40,424 nt of DNA from Bondarzewia mesenterica (GCA_004802705.1 SGPL01000307.1:1-40424), one strand, 5' to 3'; counted from the stretch's first letter, positions 10,215 through 23,700 are shown. Numbers and translations are program-made. Notes: generated by a model not told the origin, from the sequence alone.

Positions 10215-13200
10215 TGAGAAAGAAGACGAGGTGGACGGGTTTATTCTCAGTCATAAAAGTACGCACCCTTCTCATCGCATTCTCTTCATCTGTCCCACAT
10301 GTTCTCCCCTGCCGGCGCTGTGCTCGTCATATGATGATTGATTTCATGCACCTTCGTCGACGCTCATTCTTTCCTGTCTCAGACTCGACCCATGCATACA
10401 ATGATAGATCTTCTTGCAGCTCAGCCGCCTTCATTGTCCAACTCCCCCACCACTTTCTACCTGAGGCAACCAGATCGCCACGGCGTACGCTCCTTCCTGT
10501 AGTCGGAGGGAACCATAGAAAGCTTGAGTAGGGAGGTCAACAGATGTAGGCGAACATGCAGCGGGGGTACAGTTTGCTTCAGCGTGCACTGTCAGATCAG
10601 AGTCCAAGAGTCGACCTGATGAAAGAGTCTGATGTAATCGCTTCTTGAAGTCTGCGACGCGCTATGGTCAAATGACAGTCATCCTTACTTATCACAGCCT
10701 TTTGTATTCATTGGCAGTATCCTCAATATTTCTCTCTCTCTTCATGTGCTCAGCCGCTTGGAAACTTTCGCTTTCTTGGTGAGGCATCTTGACCAGTTTC
10801 GACCATGTTTGGAAGGCGATCTCGCGGACCTCCCTTTAGCAGACAGCGGCGGCTCACAACACTTCGTTGGCGCTGAAAGTGCACAGATAACTGCAGATGC
10901 GTACTTCGTTGGCACAGGTCAGTATCTCTCGCTGGGAGACGTTAACGCCCCGCTGCACCATCCTCCCCGTGACTCATCCACTGACACTCCGATCTCACAA
11001 CTGATTGCTTTATGCAAAGTTAAATCTGCGAGTATTTTGAAAGACTCACCCCGACGATATCGACTTGGTCTTACACTCTTCAGGTTCATCACGGGGTACA
11101 TTAGGACCACTTAGATCCTTATACTGAGCGTTTCGGATTTTCCAGGCATCGTCCATGGGCATGACGGTCTCGAAGATGGCGAGATCTGGCGAGATCAAGG
11201 AGGATGACGGTGAGTGCAGAGAAAAATCCGACATTGGTGAGCTGGTTTTGAGAAAGGAGGTAGATTGACCAGCCCCGCGTTCACCTCAGCGGATTATTAG
11301 TCGCACGACTGAACATCGATACCATCCGTCCAAACTTGAAGATGATTCCGATTCACACCATGCAAGTGGGTGTGATCCCTCACGCACACGAATCGCCTCC
11401 TCCCTCAGCGGATGGCGAAAGCACATTCTCCACCTTCCGAATCTGTATCTGAGTGTGAGGAGGACTTCGCAGAACGGAGTTCTATCCTACAGCATTTGCC
11501 ATGTTCAGCCTTGGAGCTTTCGGATAGTGGACTTGCGAGGTAGGGAAAACGGGTAAGATCATTGAAGGAAGCTAAGCGCTACATCCTAAAAAAAGGTCAG
11601 ATAATTATAGCTGTGTGCAAACGCCGTTCGCCAATCTGGCATTATTTTCCACCGAACAAAGTACAATACGTTTCGTCGGTGAAGGATATGCACTAGAACG
11701 TCAGTATTGTCTGGCAACTGACGCTTCCCATATCAATGCGAGGCGGACCAAGGTAGTGCGTGGACATATCTTCCCCCGCCGTCCCATCATGTGCAGGAAA
11801 TTGTGCTTGGGTCAAGTCACCCGTACTTCTAGCTGGTAGCAGCGTCCGGCTTATCGTGCAGGTGCGAGAATGCGATGACGCGACGTCGACGACGATTTCA
11901 GACCTGACCTATCTAAGCCGATATCTGCAGATGATAGCCGAAATCCCGTGAACATTGATTGCAGGTCAGTACGCGCACACATTGCTGCGTCCACCGTGTA
12001 CCTGCAAACACACAGGCTATGGCCGCTGCTTGGTGAGTCTACACTTTGCTGAATATTTCCTCAGTCTCTGCCTTCGACGGTAGGGTCCATTCCCCCCGCT
12101 TCCCTTTCCACTGATCGGTTTGTCGTGGCTGGCTGCTCTCGACTCTGTACATTATGGCACACGTCGTTCGACCGCCTCTATGCTGCCTCTCATTTTATGC
12201 GCTCCGATTTTCACTATTTCTCTCTCAACCACCACCGCATGGAAGGTACTATAAACTTCTCTGCCTCTCACCCACTGGCTGGCTTTCTCAGATATGGGAC
12301 GACTTATTTGTTTCTAGATAATGGCTCAGAGAGCTTCTAATCGGCTAGTGCTTTGACCTCTGGAATGCCAGGAAACGCTTGTTGTTTACAAGTTTATTCG
12401 CACTGCCCTCTGCATGCACTGGCAGGAAATAACTGATCGTGCCGTGATTTTGGTGAATAAGTTTCGTATATACTATGCTTGATCGAATCACTTGCGCGGC
12501 ACCGTATCTAACTCTCGAACTACTTCATGATGAGTTTCTCGGGTGGGCGTCTTAGAGGTAGGCTCTCATTTATACACATAGCGCTGTAGTCCAGATACAA
12601 TCGAGATTATGATATGATACATCTGATCTGATCTGAGTTGTCCATCGAGTAGCGTTCAGGTGAGCAAAATCGAAAGAGATCATTATGCAAGTCAAACGTG
12701 ATCCTTGGAACCAGCAATTCCGTCAGCTGAAGTCAACTCCTACCCACTGTTGACACTGTAAACTCTCCAATCGTCCCTTTCACCTGAGGACATTTGCTCG
12801 AGTCCAGTACTGGTCCTGGAGCCCGCCCGACCTCCGCCGCACGTCGTATTTCGATGCGATGACTTCGTCTTCCTGCTTGATCTCGTCGATGCAGGCAAGC
12901 CTGTCGTTGGCTGTCTATCATGCCCTTCATCATCACGACCTTTCTTCGCCCCTTCCTCTTCCGCTTCACCACACTCTGCGTGGAAGGAGCAGGTCCAGTG
13001 ACCTCCACCCTTTGGACACCAGTGGTCCCTTGGATTGTCAAGACCCTGGTCCCTTGGATCATCACCAATGGCCATCGTCGACAGTGGTCTCCGTGGACCT
13101 TGAGTCTGGACCGGTGAACGGTACCTGAGGCTGGAAAGCTGGTGATCCCATTTCTCATCTGCCCTGCCAAAAAATGCGCGACAATGTAAACTGTAGAGCG

Positions 13201-13437
13201 GTGGAAAAAAATAGCTATTGTATAGATTTAATGAATGATGTTGTAGCGGGCGCAAGATTGTCAAGAATTGACCAAGGGCGCGTTGTGCAAGTTGGGCCTT
13301 GGCGGCCACTGCCAGGGACAGGACAGCCCCCGAAAGCGTTAGAGACCCTCAGTTGCCTTATCGTCACGCTTGGCTCTCACCGTCCTCCTCAACTCCCACC
13401 ATCTTCCTCGCTGTCCTGCACACCCTACGTGCGCGCC
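10215..13437. other. Long stretch without a recognisable gene
   Basis: About 3.2 kb holds only short, motif-free open frames. The best candidates are 10746-11114 plus (122 codons) and 12740-13309 minus (189 codons). The second is low in complexity, with repeated GGTCCCTTGGAT blocks (13024-13060) that keep all frames open, and it would overlap the promoter of the next gene. I do not support either as a gene. Short non-coding RNAs or heavily split genes cannot be excluded by eye. Confidence 0.45.
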
Positions 13438-14964
13438 ATGGCCATCCGCCACCCGCGCTACACCCTCTTGCTCTCCGTCGTGCTTGTGCTCTCCCTCTTC
13501 CTCCTCCTGCCAGACACCACCTACAACTACAACTCATTCTATCCTTCCAGCGGCGCTCCATCCGTCGTGCGCACCGTCACGAGCGATGTTAGCTTACCGG
13601 CGCGTGTTGCGCGGGGGGAGCGGATATACCAGAAGATGCTCGCTAAGCGGAGAGGACTGATCAGGAAGTTTGGACCGAGCACGACGGACGTCATTTCGTG
13701 AGTGTCCTCTCCAAATCATACACCCACTTGTGCAGGTGAATTTTACTCAATATGTCACTTACCCTCGTCATGGATAGTTTCCCGGAAGATAGAGAACCGT
13801 GGCCCGCATATACTATTTGTGCGTTCTCTTCTCCTTGCTCGTCACACACACTGTTACACGTTGGAATCGTCGACGTCCCGTCTTCCCGCGGCGCGAGCTG
13901 ATCCGCACATCGTATGACAGGGGACTTCTTCCCACCTGCGTTCAACTGCCCCCATGAACTTGAACGCATTGGCGCCCTCGGCGATGGCGGGAAATGGCTC
14001 TGCGGGCTCTCGCGACTTGAGTCCAAACCGGATTGCATTGTGTACTCGATTGGTGCTGCGGGCCAGGCGTCCTTCGAGTCTGAGCTCCTGGCACGCACGC
14101 GGAACTGCCAGGTCTGGGGATACGACTTTACGACGACGCGTTTTGGGCCTGAGGTGACGAACCCGCACAAAGCCGACTCCGATTGGCGCGCGTACTTTGC
14201 AGAGCCTGTTGAAACGTTTTACTCGGATGATGGTGGAGAGGAGGTAGAGATCGAGGGTGAGAGGAAGGAGTATTGGAGTGATAAGGGACACTTGTTGGAG
14301 CGCCGGACGCATTTCAAGTCGTGGGGCGTCGCGGGGAAGGATGCGCCTGAGACGAGCGACACGCCGCAGGTGTATACCATCGAGTCCCTCATGCGGATGA
14401 ATGGTGCGTACTTACTCATCGATAAGCGCAAGGGACTTGCTGATGAGAATGCTCGCGATCAGGACATTCGCACATTGACGTGCTTAAGATCGACATGGAG
14501 TCGCTCGAGTTCGATGCGCTGGCAGCCTTCATCGAGGCCTTCCCCGTCCTACCTATCGGCCAGCTGATCGTTGAGTTGCACATCTGGAACCGGCCGTTCG
14601 ACAAAATATATCAGTGGTGGGAGGCTCTTGAAAACGCGGGCATGCGCGCCTTCATGACCGAAGTGCGTGCTGTGTTGCGCTAATCGTCACCTTTGTATCT
14701 CGTTGATTGATGAACCCGCAGCCCAACCTGATATATCAAAATTACAACCGGCATGCGAGCCCGGAGCTCGCAGAGGTGCGTTCATCGTTCCTTGCGTCAG
14801 CGTGTCCATCCTCTGACCGTGGCTTTCCTCGATCTCTTCCTTCTTTCGCCTTCTCTTCATTATGACAGTATTCATTCATCAACATCAAAAACGGCAACGT
14901 CTTCGTAGTCGACTCGCCCACAGAGTCAAGTCCCAACATGATCCGGCATGGTCCGCGCGAGTGA
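13438..14964 (+). CDS. Membrane-anchored methyltransferase-like protein (METTL24/Methyltransf_22 type)
   Basis: Six exons give a 377-residue product: 13438-13697, 13778-13818, 13921-14403, 14463-14662, 14722-14775 and 14869-14964, all with GT-AG introns and consistent phases. The N-terminus (MAIRHPRYTLLLSVVLVLSL) is a single transmembrane anchor, giving a type II topology with the rest in the secretory lumen. The catalytic-like part contains FFPPAFNCPHELERIGALGD, GGKWLCGLSRL, CIVYSIGAAGQASFE (SAM-loop position), VWGYDFTTTRFGP and DVLKIDMESLEFDAL. The last is the acidic motif of the FkbM/METTL24-like fold. It ends with YSFINIKNGN. Fungal members are common, but their substrates are not established to my knowledge. 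A second exon of only 41 nt is needed to preserve the conserved EPWPAYTIW segment. Confidence 0.85.
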
Positions 14965-17900
14965 ACGCTCGCACACCGACACTTCCTAGCGGCCGGTGTA
15001 GTGATGGATGTGGAAATCAGGATTGCCCGCGAGCGTAGTGTATGTATGGATATGTATTAATCTTCAAAACCCCACCGGTGCTGCGTTGTCTTACTCAATT
15101 TCTGTCGCCCCGCGCCCTCGCGTGTTACAGATGTGCGAATGAGCGACACGCAGTCTGGTTTACACGTACATACATGACATATTCCTCTCTCTCTCTTAAC
15201 TTACCGTCAACCTGCGTGCGCGTGCACACGTGCCATGGGTCGATCTTTGCTTTTGGTGCTTTGATATACCCTTCCCCCTACGATGTTTCCTCAAGAAAAA
15301 GAATGGACCTGGTTTTTGATTTTCGGGTTTGGTTCTCGTTTTTCTAGGTTTCGGTTTCTTGTTTTTTCCTTCTTGACTTTTTGATTGTTTTTATCCGAGC
15401 CTGTTCTGGATTGGGTCATTGGAATTTTGGGGGTGTTCTGTTCGGCGTGTTCCCCCATGCCTTCATCCATTTTTGTCAAAGTACTGTGATATGAAGCTGC
15501 GCAAGATCTCCGAGACTCCACATAAAAAATCATATTAGTACATGTCATCAGAGCCCTTACCATGGTCAGTGAGGTGGAGTGCACACATGCGCAGTCTGTG
15601 TACTTGATCCCAGAACAGCTAGCGGAGTTGTATTTGTGGAGAGAACAGCAACAAAGAGAAAGTAAGATCAAGCAGGCTGCGGACCAGGGACTGAGACCGA
15701 GTGCTTTGTGTCGATCGAGCTTCAGCTTCAAGCCCAAGTGTGGCCTGGTCCCCGTTTCCTGGTCCGCCGCTGCGACGTGTCCCTGTTACGGTGGGCAACC
15801 ATCGTCGACAGTCCCTCGCAACTTCAGCTCAATCTTGGACCTCAGCTTTGCTTTTGATACCCACGAGCAGCGACTTCTTTGTAGCAACTATTAATCGTTT
15901 GAAGCAGTCTTGGACGGCAGCTGCACGATGTTCTGAACGGGACTTCAAGTGGACCTACAGTGTCTCCCAACTCTTTGAGATCATGCGACTTTCATACGAG
16001 ACGCATATACCAAGCACTGGTGCGAGTCCATTTCGACTCCAATACGACACCGACCACACTGCATGCAAGACAGTGGTTCCATTACAACGGCCTTGACTCC
16101 GAGTACTTTCTACAGTCATCCGGTGAGTGCATTGCACAGTCTTAATCATGACTTGTCGAGAGCACCGTTGGCAAGACGCAACGCGGGAAGAGAGTGCGGA
16201 AAAATGCGACAAGAACAGTGTGTATTTCTGTGGCACTTGGCCCGTCGCCCATTCATCACTAGCACATCCTTAAACTCTGGTGCCAATTCGAAGAACATAT
16301 ATTCCACTGTCTACACCCCCTTACGAGCGCTCAACAATCTGTGAGTTATTCAACTTGAATACATCGGTCTGACATACTTTCGTTCTCTTCTACTGTATTG
16401 TCTTTGACGCTGCATTCCTCGTGGGAGCACGAATATGGCGGTCGCCATCGTTCCTGAATCATGTGAAGAGTCCGAGGTCCGAGGAGGAGAGAAAGAAGAA
16501 GAGAAAAGAAACACTGTTCGGTGCGTCGACCGTCCAGATATCGCTTCCCCAATGTCTTGAACGGGATCCCCTATGATATTCGTTCATCCTGTTCCCTTTA
16601 GCACGACGCGCGCAGATGGGGTTTGAACAGCGTGCAGGTGTATGGAGGTCAATGATATCAGAGAGAACGTGAGTCCGACGCATCTTTAGGTTGCAGCGAC
16701 TGATGCAGATCAACAGGGCCAATTAACTATCTCTCACTTTCATACCACCGGTTCTCTGTGGTTCAGCCCTGTAGTGGCGGTTGGATGGCACAGCTACCTT
16801 TCGCGTTTGTTTGATTGGCGAGACTTTCATGCTTGAATCGAGAACTATAACATTTCTCGACCGCCATGCACATCTCGGCCTCTAGGTATCCATGTTTATC
16901 TTTCTCAATGCTCTCGTTTGCAAATCATGTCTTGTCTGCGTCCTTTGTCGTTGAATTCACCACACTACTTCCCTGCGCTTTTTCATGGCTGACATATCCA
17001 CGAGCTTGAGCGGTCAATCTGTTAGAGCAAGGAAGAATTTACTTCAGCGCGCGAGGTAGGAGGCCTCAGGTTCAGGCTATATGCGACAGTGAGGGGTGCC
17101 AGCGATTATCAGACGTCGCTTTAAAGTTGGCAAGGGCGGCGACATACAGCTTGTATGAAAGACCTATAACAAACATGCCGGAACAGCTTCAGCTTTATCC
17201 ATCATCTTCGCAATCGTAACGCCCACATTTTCGATGAAACTCTTTCAGACTAGATGAAATTGAAACTAGCAGCATCGCAAAATAAGGGAAAAGAAGACCG
17301 TCGAGCTGTAAAACTCATCCGGCATAGTAGGCGAGATACCATCTTGAACGAGACCGACGTGAACCATGTCGCCATCATCGCGCCCTGTGAGAATGGCGAG
17401 AACCAAGGACAATGCGACGGCAGACATATTCACGCCAGTGTTTGTACCAGCTATACAGTATGGAATGCACTAGTCTGAGAACCAGTGCAGTCGACGAGAG
17501 CGTGAATTGGAACACTCCGAAGATGCCGTGTGCTCGCGGAAGAGCGCATTCGCACAGCATGCAAATTCACGGTCCATCGCAAACGAACGACTGGTGCACC
17601 ACGAGCTGTACGGCGAACTAGGAAAATTGAAATCTCGGCCTAAAAAGTTATATCGCCAATCTGTTTCAAGCGCGACAGAAATTGTCAGTTCTAGGTACAC
17701 GAGATGAACGAGCTTGAGGATGGGGTATTATGGTTGACCATGAACATCGTTGGCTGATAGACGTCGGAGGGGGTCCGTCAGATCTAAGGAGCCCACTGGC
17801 ACTCCTAGCAAATTTGCAACCCGCACCAGCAAGACACGCATGGCCTGTGAGACTGAATAGCGTCTGCTGGAGATCATGTCAGCCATCCGTGATGCGAGGT

Positions 17901-18045
17901 ATCCCTGCATTTCCTTCGAATTCTTCTGCGCCTTCCCAAGTACCCTTCGAGCCAATGATCCTCGGGTTCATCTTTGACGTACGAGCATGATCCGATACTC
18001 CACCTGCCAAGTTTTTCGTGATAAGAATAGTAGATAAGTACGCAC
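14965..18045. other. Long stretch without a convincing gene
   Basis: A T-rich tract at 15297-15395 probably belongs to the 3' flank of the methyltransferase-like gene. Elsewhere only short open frames are present, none with family motifs. From 17728 to 18045 all three minus-strand frames are partly open and may contain the 3' exons of the candidate gene described at 18046-18480, but the splicing cannot be decided. Confidence 0.4.
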
Positions 18046-18480
18046 CAGGTTTCCTGCACGAAGAGCCGCATGTCATACAGCTTTTGCCTCTAGGGATGTT
18101 GTTAGCCAACGACTTCTATTGTGTGTAGCGTCACGGCTGAGATTCTTAAGGTGGCTTCCTACGAGACATCAACAGCAATGACAGTACTTACTTTCCTACC
18201 TGAGATGCGGGGAGCTGCTCTGGCTCCGTACAAGGGAAAGAATCGAAAGTATATTTTTCGAAGGAGGCGCGAATGAAGACCTCCGGGTTCACGGGTTCGT
18301 CAGCGCCGTGCGCGTTGTTGAGTTGCTGAAGGATTGTGTATGATCGGATGAGTGATCAGAGACGGCGGGGACGGGGGCAGGCTCCGGGTCGTTCACGATG
18401 GGGGTCAATTGGGCGTCTGCCGTTGGAGATGGAGCCGGTGAAAGCCCTGGGGAAGGCGTACGGCTAAATAAGATCGACGA
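18046..18480 (-). CDS. Candidate multi-exon gene, unrecognised (internal exons)
   Basis: Two minus-strand exons look real. One (18200-18325) is exactly 42 codons, reading QLNNAHGADEPVNPEVFIRA and FEKYTFDSFPCTEPEQLPAS. The next (18046-18089) reads RQKLYDMRLFVQETW and ends at a GTGCGT donor. They join in phase 0 across 18090-18199. Upstream, a Pro/Ser-rich exon (about 18395-18480) can join in phase 0 through a 70-nt intron. A further 5' exon reading HESQQFYDFASWPSEQDEVS lies near 18605-18680, ending at GTAAGT. The 3' part lies between 17728 and 18045. The gene would be divergent from the bL31m gene that starts at 18786. I do not recognise the family and do not assign a function. Confidence 0.38.
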
Positions 18481-18785
18481 AATAACTTCCTGGTAGGAAC
18501 TAGGGATTTTTCAAAAAGGCGAGGCTTTGGATTACGGACAGACATGGCAACTCAGCCAGACGAGTGTGTTCAAGTGGGTGAGACAAGGTGAGACAGTACT
18601 TACAACCGTACACGTGACTCCGACACCTCGTCCTGCTCCGACGGCCAACTTGCAAAGTCGTAGAACTGCTGGGATTCGTGTCTCTGCTTGACTCTGGCAA
18701 GTAACTCTTTGCTTTCATCGATCAAAGCTTTTCAACAGCTCATCTCGCATAAATGTACTTTTTCGCTCAGAAGTTCAACGCAACC

Positions 18786-19226
18786 ATGTCGCTCACTACC
18801 TACTTCAAAATCATCCCAAAATCATCAACGTCCACCTCCTACTCCTTGCTGCAGACTCGTAGCGTCTCCTCCTCGCCTTACGGTCGAACGCACGTCTGGA
18901 AGCGCCGCTTGAACAAATTGCCCAACCCTGTCGTCCCCCAATTCCCCCAAAAGGTCATTCGCTCTGACGGGTCGACATTCACACATTGGACGACATCCCC
19001 GCGGTCCGTCATTCGCCTCACACGCGACGTCACGAATAACCCCCTGTGGAACGTGTCGGCGTTGACGGGAGAGGGCGCAGCTGAGGAGAGCGCGACTACG
19101 GGTCGCTTAGGACGGTTCAACCGGAGGTTCGTGGAGGTGGGTGCTAGTGGGGAGCAGGAGATTGACTGGATGGGCGAGGCGGAGGCACCAGCTGCGGCAG
19201 CAGCGCCAGAGAAAAAGAAGAAGTGA
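18786..19226 (+). CDS. MRPL36: Mitochondrial large-subunit ribosomal protein bL31m
   Basis: This single-exon gene gives 146 residues from the ATG at 18786. An in-frame upstream ATG at 18753 would add 11 residues. The first 30 residues are rich in Ser, Thr and Lys, without acidic residues, as expected of a mitochondrial presequence. The body matches the fungal bL31m pattern that I know from yeast Mrpl36: KRRLNKLPNPVVPQFPQKVI, then SDGST, IRLTRDVTNNPLWNVS and RLGRFNRRF. It should be a component of the mitochondrial 54S/large subunit. The tail is Ala-rich and ends in five lysines. The gene sits tail to tail with the MICOS gene, 95 bp apart. Confidence 0.85.
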   Translation: MSLTTYFKIIPKSSTSTSYSLLQTRSVSSSPYGRTHVWKRRLNKLPNPVVPQFPQKVIRSDGSTFTHWTTSPRSVIRLTRDVTNNPLWNVSALTGEGAAEESATTGRLGRFNRRFVEVGASGEQEIDWMGEAEAPAAAAAPEKKKK

Positions 19227-19321
19227 GCCAAGGTAGTATGCAGAATCAACTGTCTGTTCGATAGTCGCTACTTCATTCTTCAAAGGCACGGCTTTCTGTT
19301 TGCGCAACCGCGTTTTTGAAG

Positions 19322-20362
19322 TCAAGTATGTGCGCATGGTGCGGATGTCTGATGAACGAGCGTACAGTCTATACTAGCTGTTTGACCTCCTCTTTTTTTT
19401 TCCGCCTCCTTTGCTGGCTCTTTCACCGGCTCGACAACCTTCTCAACCTTCACTACTGCCTCCATCACCTTCCCCTTGACCTCCTCCCCCGCCTCCTTCA
19501 CAGCGTTCTGGCCCCTCCCAAACGCATCCGACAACTTCAGCCCCGTAGTCTCCTGTACCCGATCCACGATACTCCCGACACTCTCCTCAAACTTGACACG
19601 TCCGTCCTTCGTCGCCTCCTTCACACGCTCCCACGTCATCGCACTGTGGGCCTTGGCAATCTCATGTTTCTCTGAGAAGGTGGGGAAATACTGGTCTTCC
19701 AGCGATCCGAGGTAGTTTGAGAAGTTGCGTGACGTTTTCGGAAGGAAGTAGTCGAGGGACGCGAAGAAGAGAGTTGGGGGGAGAAGCAAGCGCCAGAATA
19801 AAAGGCGGTTGCGGGCGACGATGGACCCGGTGAGCGAGGCGACACCCACGTAGAGCAGACCTGGCGTGAGTGGTTCATCTGGGGCGATGATGGATTTTAC
19901 GCGATCTGCACAGTGCAATAAGAAATGTGAAGATATTGAGAGAAATGAGTTGTTAGTTCAGCGAAGCAAACGGTAACGTACGTTCGACGGCTTGCTCTAC
20001 GCCAATCCACCTGGAAACGACGGCCTGCACATGGGCGTGTGCGTCGTTGATGGTGCTCGTCGCCGCCCTCCGCGCAGCACCAATCTGACGCTCAAGCTCT
20101 GACGGGGAACTGACTACGATGACATCCTTGGGAGGTGCAGGATAGATGGAGAGCTGCGACAGAAAGCGTTTCAGCAACTGTTCGAATATGTCAATGTGGA
20201 CGTGTTGGACTGACTTTCTCTCGTGGTGTTTCATGGAGGGCGATGGCGACGCTCGCAGCGGCGAAAAGGGCCCTTCGTGGCTAGGATAGACCATGACTGA
20301 GTATTGATTGAGAGCATTGATATTGCGAGAGCAAGACTCACCACTACTCGAGACCACGACAT
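19322..20362 (-). CDS. MICOS complex subunit, MIC26/MIC27 (apolipoprotein O) family
   Basis: Four exons (20342-20362, 20215-20280, 19982-20153, 19322-19905) encode 280 residues. The introns (20281-20341, 20154-20214, 19906-19981) have good GT-AG ends. The protein reads MSWSRVV, then PRRALFAAASVAIALHE, LSIYPAPPKDVIVV, GVEQAVEHRVKSIIAPDE and PLTPGLLYVGVASLTGSIVA. Next come a hydrophobic segment (RLLLPPTLFFASLDYFLP), SNYLGSLEDQYFP and a long amphipathic C-terminal helix rich in Glu and Lys. The LTPGxLYVGVA...GS(I/L)(V/L)ARNR core is the family hallmark. Family members are inner mitochondrial membrane proteins that shape cristae junctions with MIC10 and other MICOS subunits. MIC26 versus MIC27 cannot be decided because fungi generally have one such protein. 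Confidence 0.86.
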
Positions 20363-20740
20363 GTTTTGGTGTGCGAGCTCTCCCGGAAGTCCGGCGGCAG
20401 TAGGAGGAGGGTTGTGACCAGGTTGTGACAAGGTTGGGTTAGGGGCTGCGTTGTATTCGCGCGATCCATTTACGCGTTTCTTACACCGTACTCCGAGTCC
20501 TCTGAGTTATCTCCTGTGTATTTAGACGACGAACGCGAGATTCAAGCTTCAAACATATCCTCATCGTAGTGCGCGCGCTGTTGAAGGCATAAGCGAAACA
20601 AGACAAGTCCCGTTCCATATACAGTACTTACTCTGGCGATCGCCAGTGAGCCTGAATTTCGTCCAGTAATGACTTCAAATTGACATAACTGTCCTGTCTC
20701 CCTGGACTCGACCTTTGACCTTCATGACTCTAGATCAGAC

Positions 20741-23700
20741 ATGGCGGATCCCTCCCATTCACTCTTGCATTTTGGCTCTTCCAAGCAGGATGAGTTCGAT
20801 AGTTCTGAAGACGAGGAAGAGACAAGTAACGTTGTTACTGACACTATAAATCGCTGATAACTGACCGTTTCCCAGCTGACGAAGAAACAGAAGAATCGTC
20901 TTCTCATGAAGAGGAGGATGCCGAGGAAGAAGTCGTTGCCCTTGGGCAGTTTCAAGCACCTACAGCCGAGATGGCGATCGAAGGTGACTTCAAGTATGTA
21001 TAAAATGATTTCCTTCTTATCGAATGGGAATTCTGATTTTTCACATAGCCGTTTAATTGAGAACATCCGTTCCACAGATGGTGATCCAAATCCCAACATG
21101 TTGGCCAAGGACTGGGACTTCAGTATCCAGGAGCAGGACGCTGTATTCCACGAGGATCTGCGCGCAGCGTCTGGAGTCGGACGGAGGAAGAAAAAGGTAA
21201 ACCTTCACCGGGACTGACGATTAATGTTCCATCTCGCAAAGCCTAAACCTTGTTTTTATTATTATTATTACGAAAGCGTGGCAGACAACCTGGTATAACG
21301 CTATCTCATCAAGTACGAGCCCTCGTTGGAGAGGGAAACCAGGCATATGTCGACGCAGATATTCCAGAAACGATCCGAATCATGCAAGAAGTCATACGCA
21401 TCGAACCACGTGCCGCTCCCGCCTGGCTTGTCCTCGCCAAGTGCTACATGGATCTCAACCAACCACAGAAGGCGCTCCAACTGCGTATCATGGGCGCACA
21501 TTTACAACATGACGCTGAAGAGTGGGATCGCTTGGCTAGAGAGTCCCGGTACGTTTTCACGCATATTTTGCATTGCAGGGCGTCTAATGAATGTATTAGG
21601 GATATGGGATTCAAGCAGCAAGCATTATATTGCTACGGGAAGGTGTACAGTCTTGATCAGACGAATATAAATGCGCTGTGGGATCGCGCGGCCCTTGCGA
21701 AGGAACTCGGCGATAATCGTGCAGTAAGCATATGAAAAAACCCGTCCGGACGTCAAGATTCTGACTGTACGCAGGCACGGAATTCGCTAGTCGCGATTCT
21801 CAAGCAGGTTCCTCATGATCTTACCGTCTTGGAAGAGCTGCGCCCAATCTTGATCGACTTGTCTGAACTTGCCCTCTGTGCCTCCCTATTCCACAACGCG
21901 TTCACATATTATGTCTCAGCCTATCCCACTGGACGCGGTCTCCATCCCGAAACTGGCGCAGAAGTGCTCGGCGGTGGATTCGGCCTCATGGAGTTACTTG
22001 TCCTGGCAGATCTCTACAACAGCCTTGGCGAGCACGACAAAGCGGTGTATGTCATCCGGAGTGGATGCAGATGGTTGCAGGGTAGAGGAGAGCAGAAGTT
22101 CTGGGATGCATGTGAGGATGATAGGGAATATGACATAGGCGAGTGGAGAGTGCCACCTCCTGGGAGGGAGGAAGAGGTCGTCCCTGGGAGATATCCTTTG
22201 GATGTGAACGCTAGACATCGTTTAGCCGTCGCGAGGATTAAGATGAATGAGACGGAAGAAGGAATGGTACGTACCTCCCACTAGTTTGCTACTGATCTCA
22301 CTTTGCTGACACACACGTTGTCCGTAGATGCACGCGAATATCGTTCTCTCTCAGGACGTGCTTGATTATGCACCATTATTTGCGGAGATCGCTGATGCAT
22401 ATTACGAGCGGGAGATGTATGCGCAGGCAAAGCCGATTTACGAGCTATTGGGCCATGATGCTGGAGTAAGTAGATCTGAATTTGATCCCACGGTTGCTGA
22501 CTGATAATTCGTGATGAAGACTAGTAGTATGTATGTTCTCATCCAAGTTGCGCGGTGCTGCCACATGCTTGGAGAATTGCGAGATGCTGCAGAAGTGTAT
22601 GAACATGGTATGCTCGATCTCTTCGAAAGCAGAGTTATAATTGACTAGAGACGCCAAAGTCATCGCTGCCGATCCAACGCAAAACGACGTGAAGATGAGC
22701 CTGGCTGAGATATACGAAGTTTTGAACGAACCTCGCAAGGCTCTTAATTTGGTCTATGAAGGTCGGCTACACAATCACCTCGCTGTTATGCTATTAACCG
22801 TGTTCGCTAGTTATCGACGCCCGTAAGAGAAGACCCCGGGAAGCTGCGGGATCTTCTCAATCCAACGAACAGAAAACCTCATCTTTGTTCGAAGAAACCG
22901 CCAAGAGCAAAATCAAAGCGTCTGGGAAAAACAGGCTTACCGCTGCTCAGCTGCACGACCTTGAGGAGAAAAAGGAACAGGAGATGAAGAAATTGCACTC
23001 TCGAGTAAGAGACCTGTGGCCCGTCATGATGCGACCGGATGGTTCGGAGGGACAGGAGCTTGCCGAAAGAGAGTGGATGCTGGAGGCAGAAAAGATGNCG
23101 GAGACATTCAGGGAGACGAGGAAATTGTTTTTGGCAGTGAGGGTGCGTTGCAGGTTTGACTATTGGCACACTTCTAGACCACTCACCTGACTCATTCGAC
23201 GCCTTCACAGAACAACCCATTCAGAGGGATGTTCCCCACTCGGACGAGAAGAAAACGATTGGAGGTGAATGAGGATGATGTAGTGTCTCGTTTACAGCTT
23301 GATCTCGGTAGATGTTCGCTATGTCGATGTGCGATGGGGATTCTGACTGTTNTGTTGTAGAACACGACAGAGGGACTCATCGAGCTAAAAAAAGACGAGG
23401 GAAAACTAGATCAAGTTGGAGTGTTCAGGGGAGTTTCATTTGATGACTGGCTGAGAGTGTTCATGCAGGTCAGACGTCTCATCCCTTGGTGTTTTACGAC
23501 TTCGTTCTCACGGCAAANTTGTAGTATGCCTTCCTGCTCACGAAACGAGGACAATACGATGCGGCAGAGGAGCTTCTCCGGCATATCACTCACTCAAATG
23601 CCTATCAACAAGCGGACATGCAAGACCCGATTCGGCTAGCTCTGATCAGTGCGTCACATCGTATGCCTACTGATACATGTCTTCTGATATGTTGGGTGCT

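Noticed and set aside
12740..13309. Minus-strand frame of 189 codons
   Set aside because: It is low in complexity and charge-biased, driven by short repeats, and overlaps the probable promoter of the methyltransferase-like gene.
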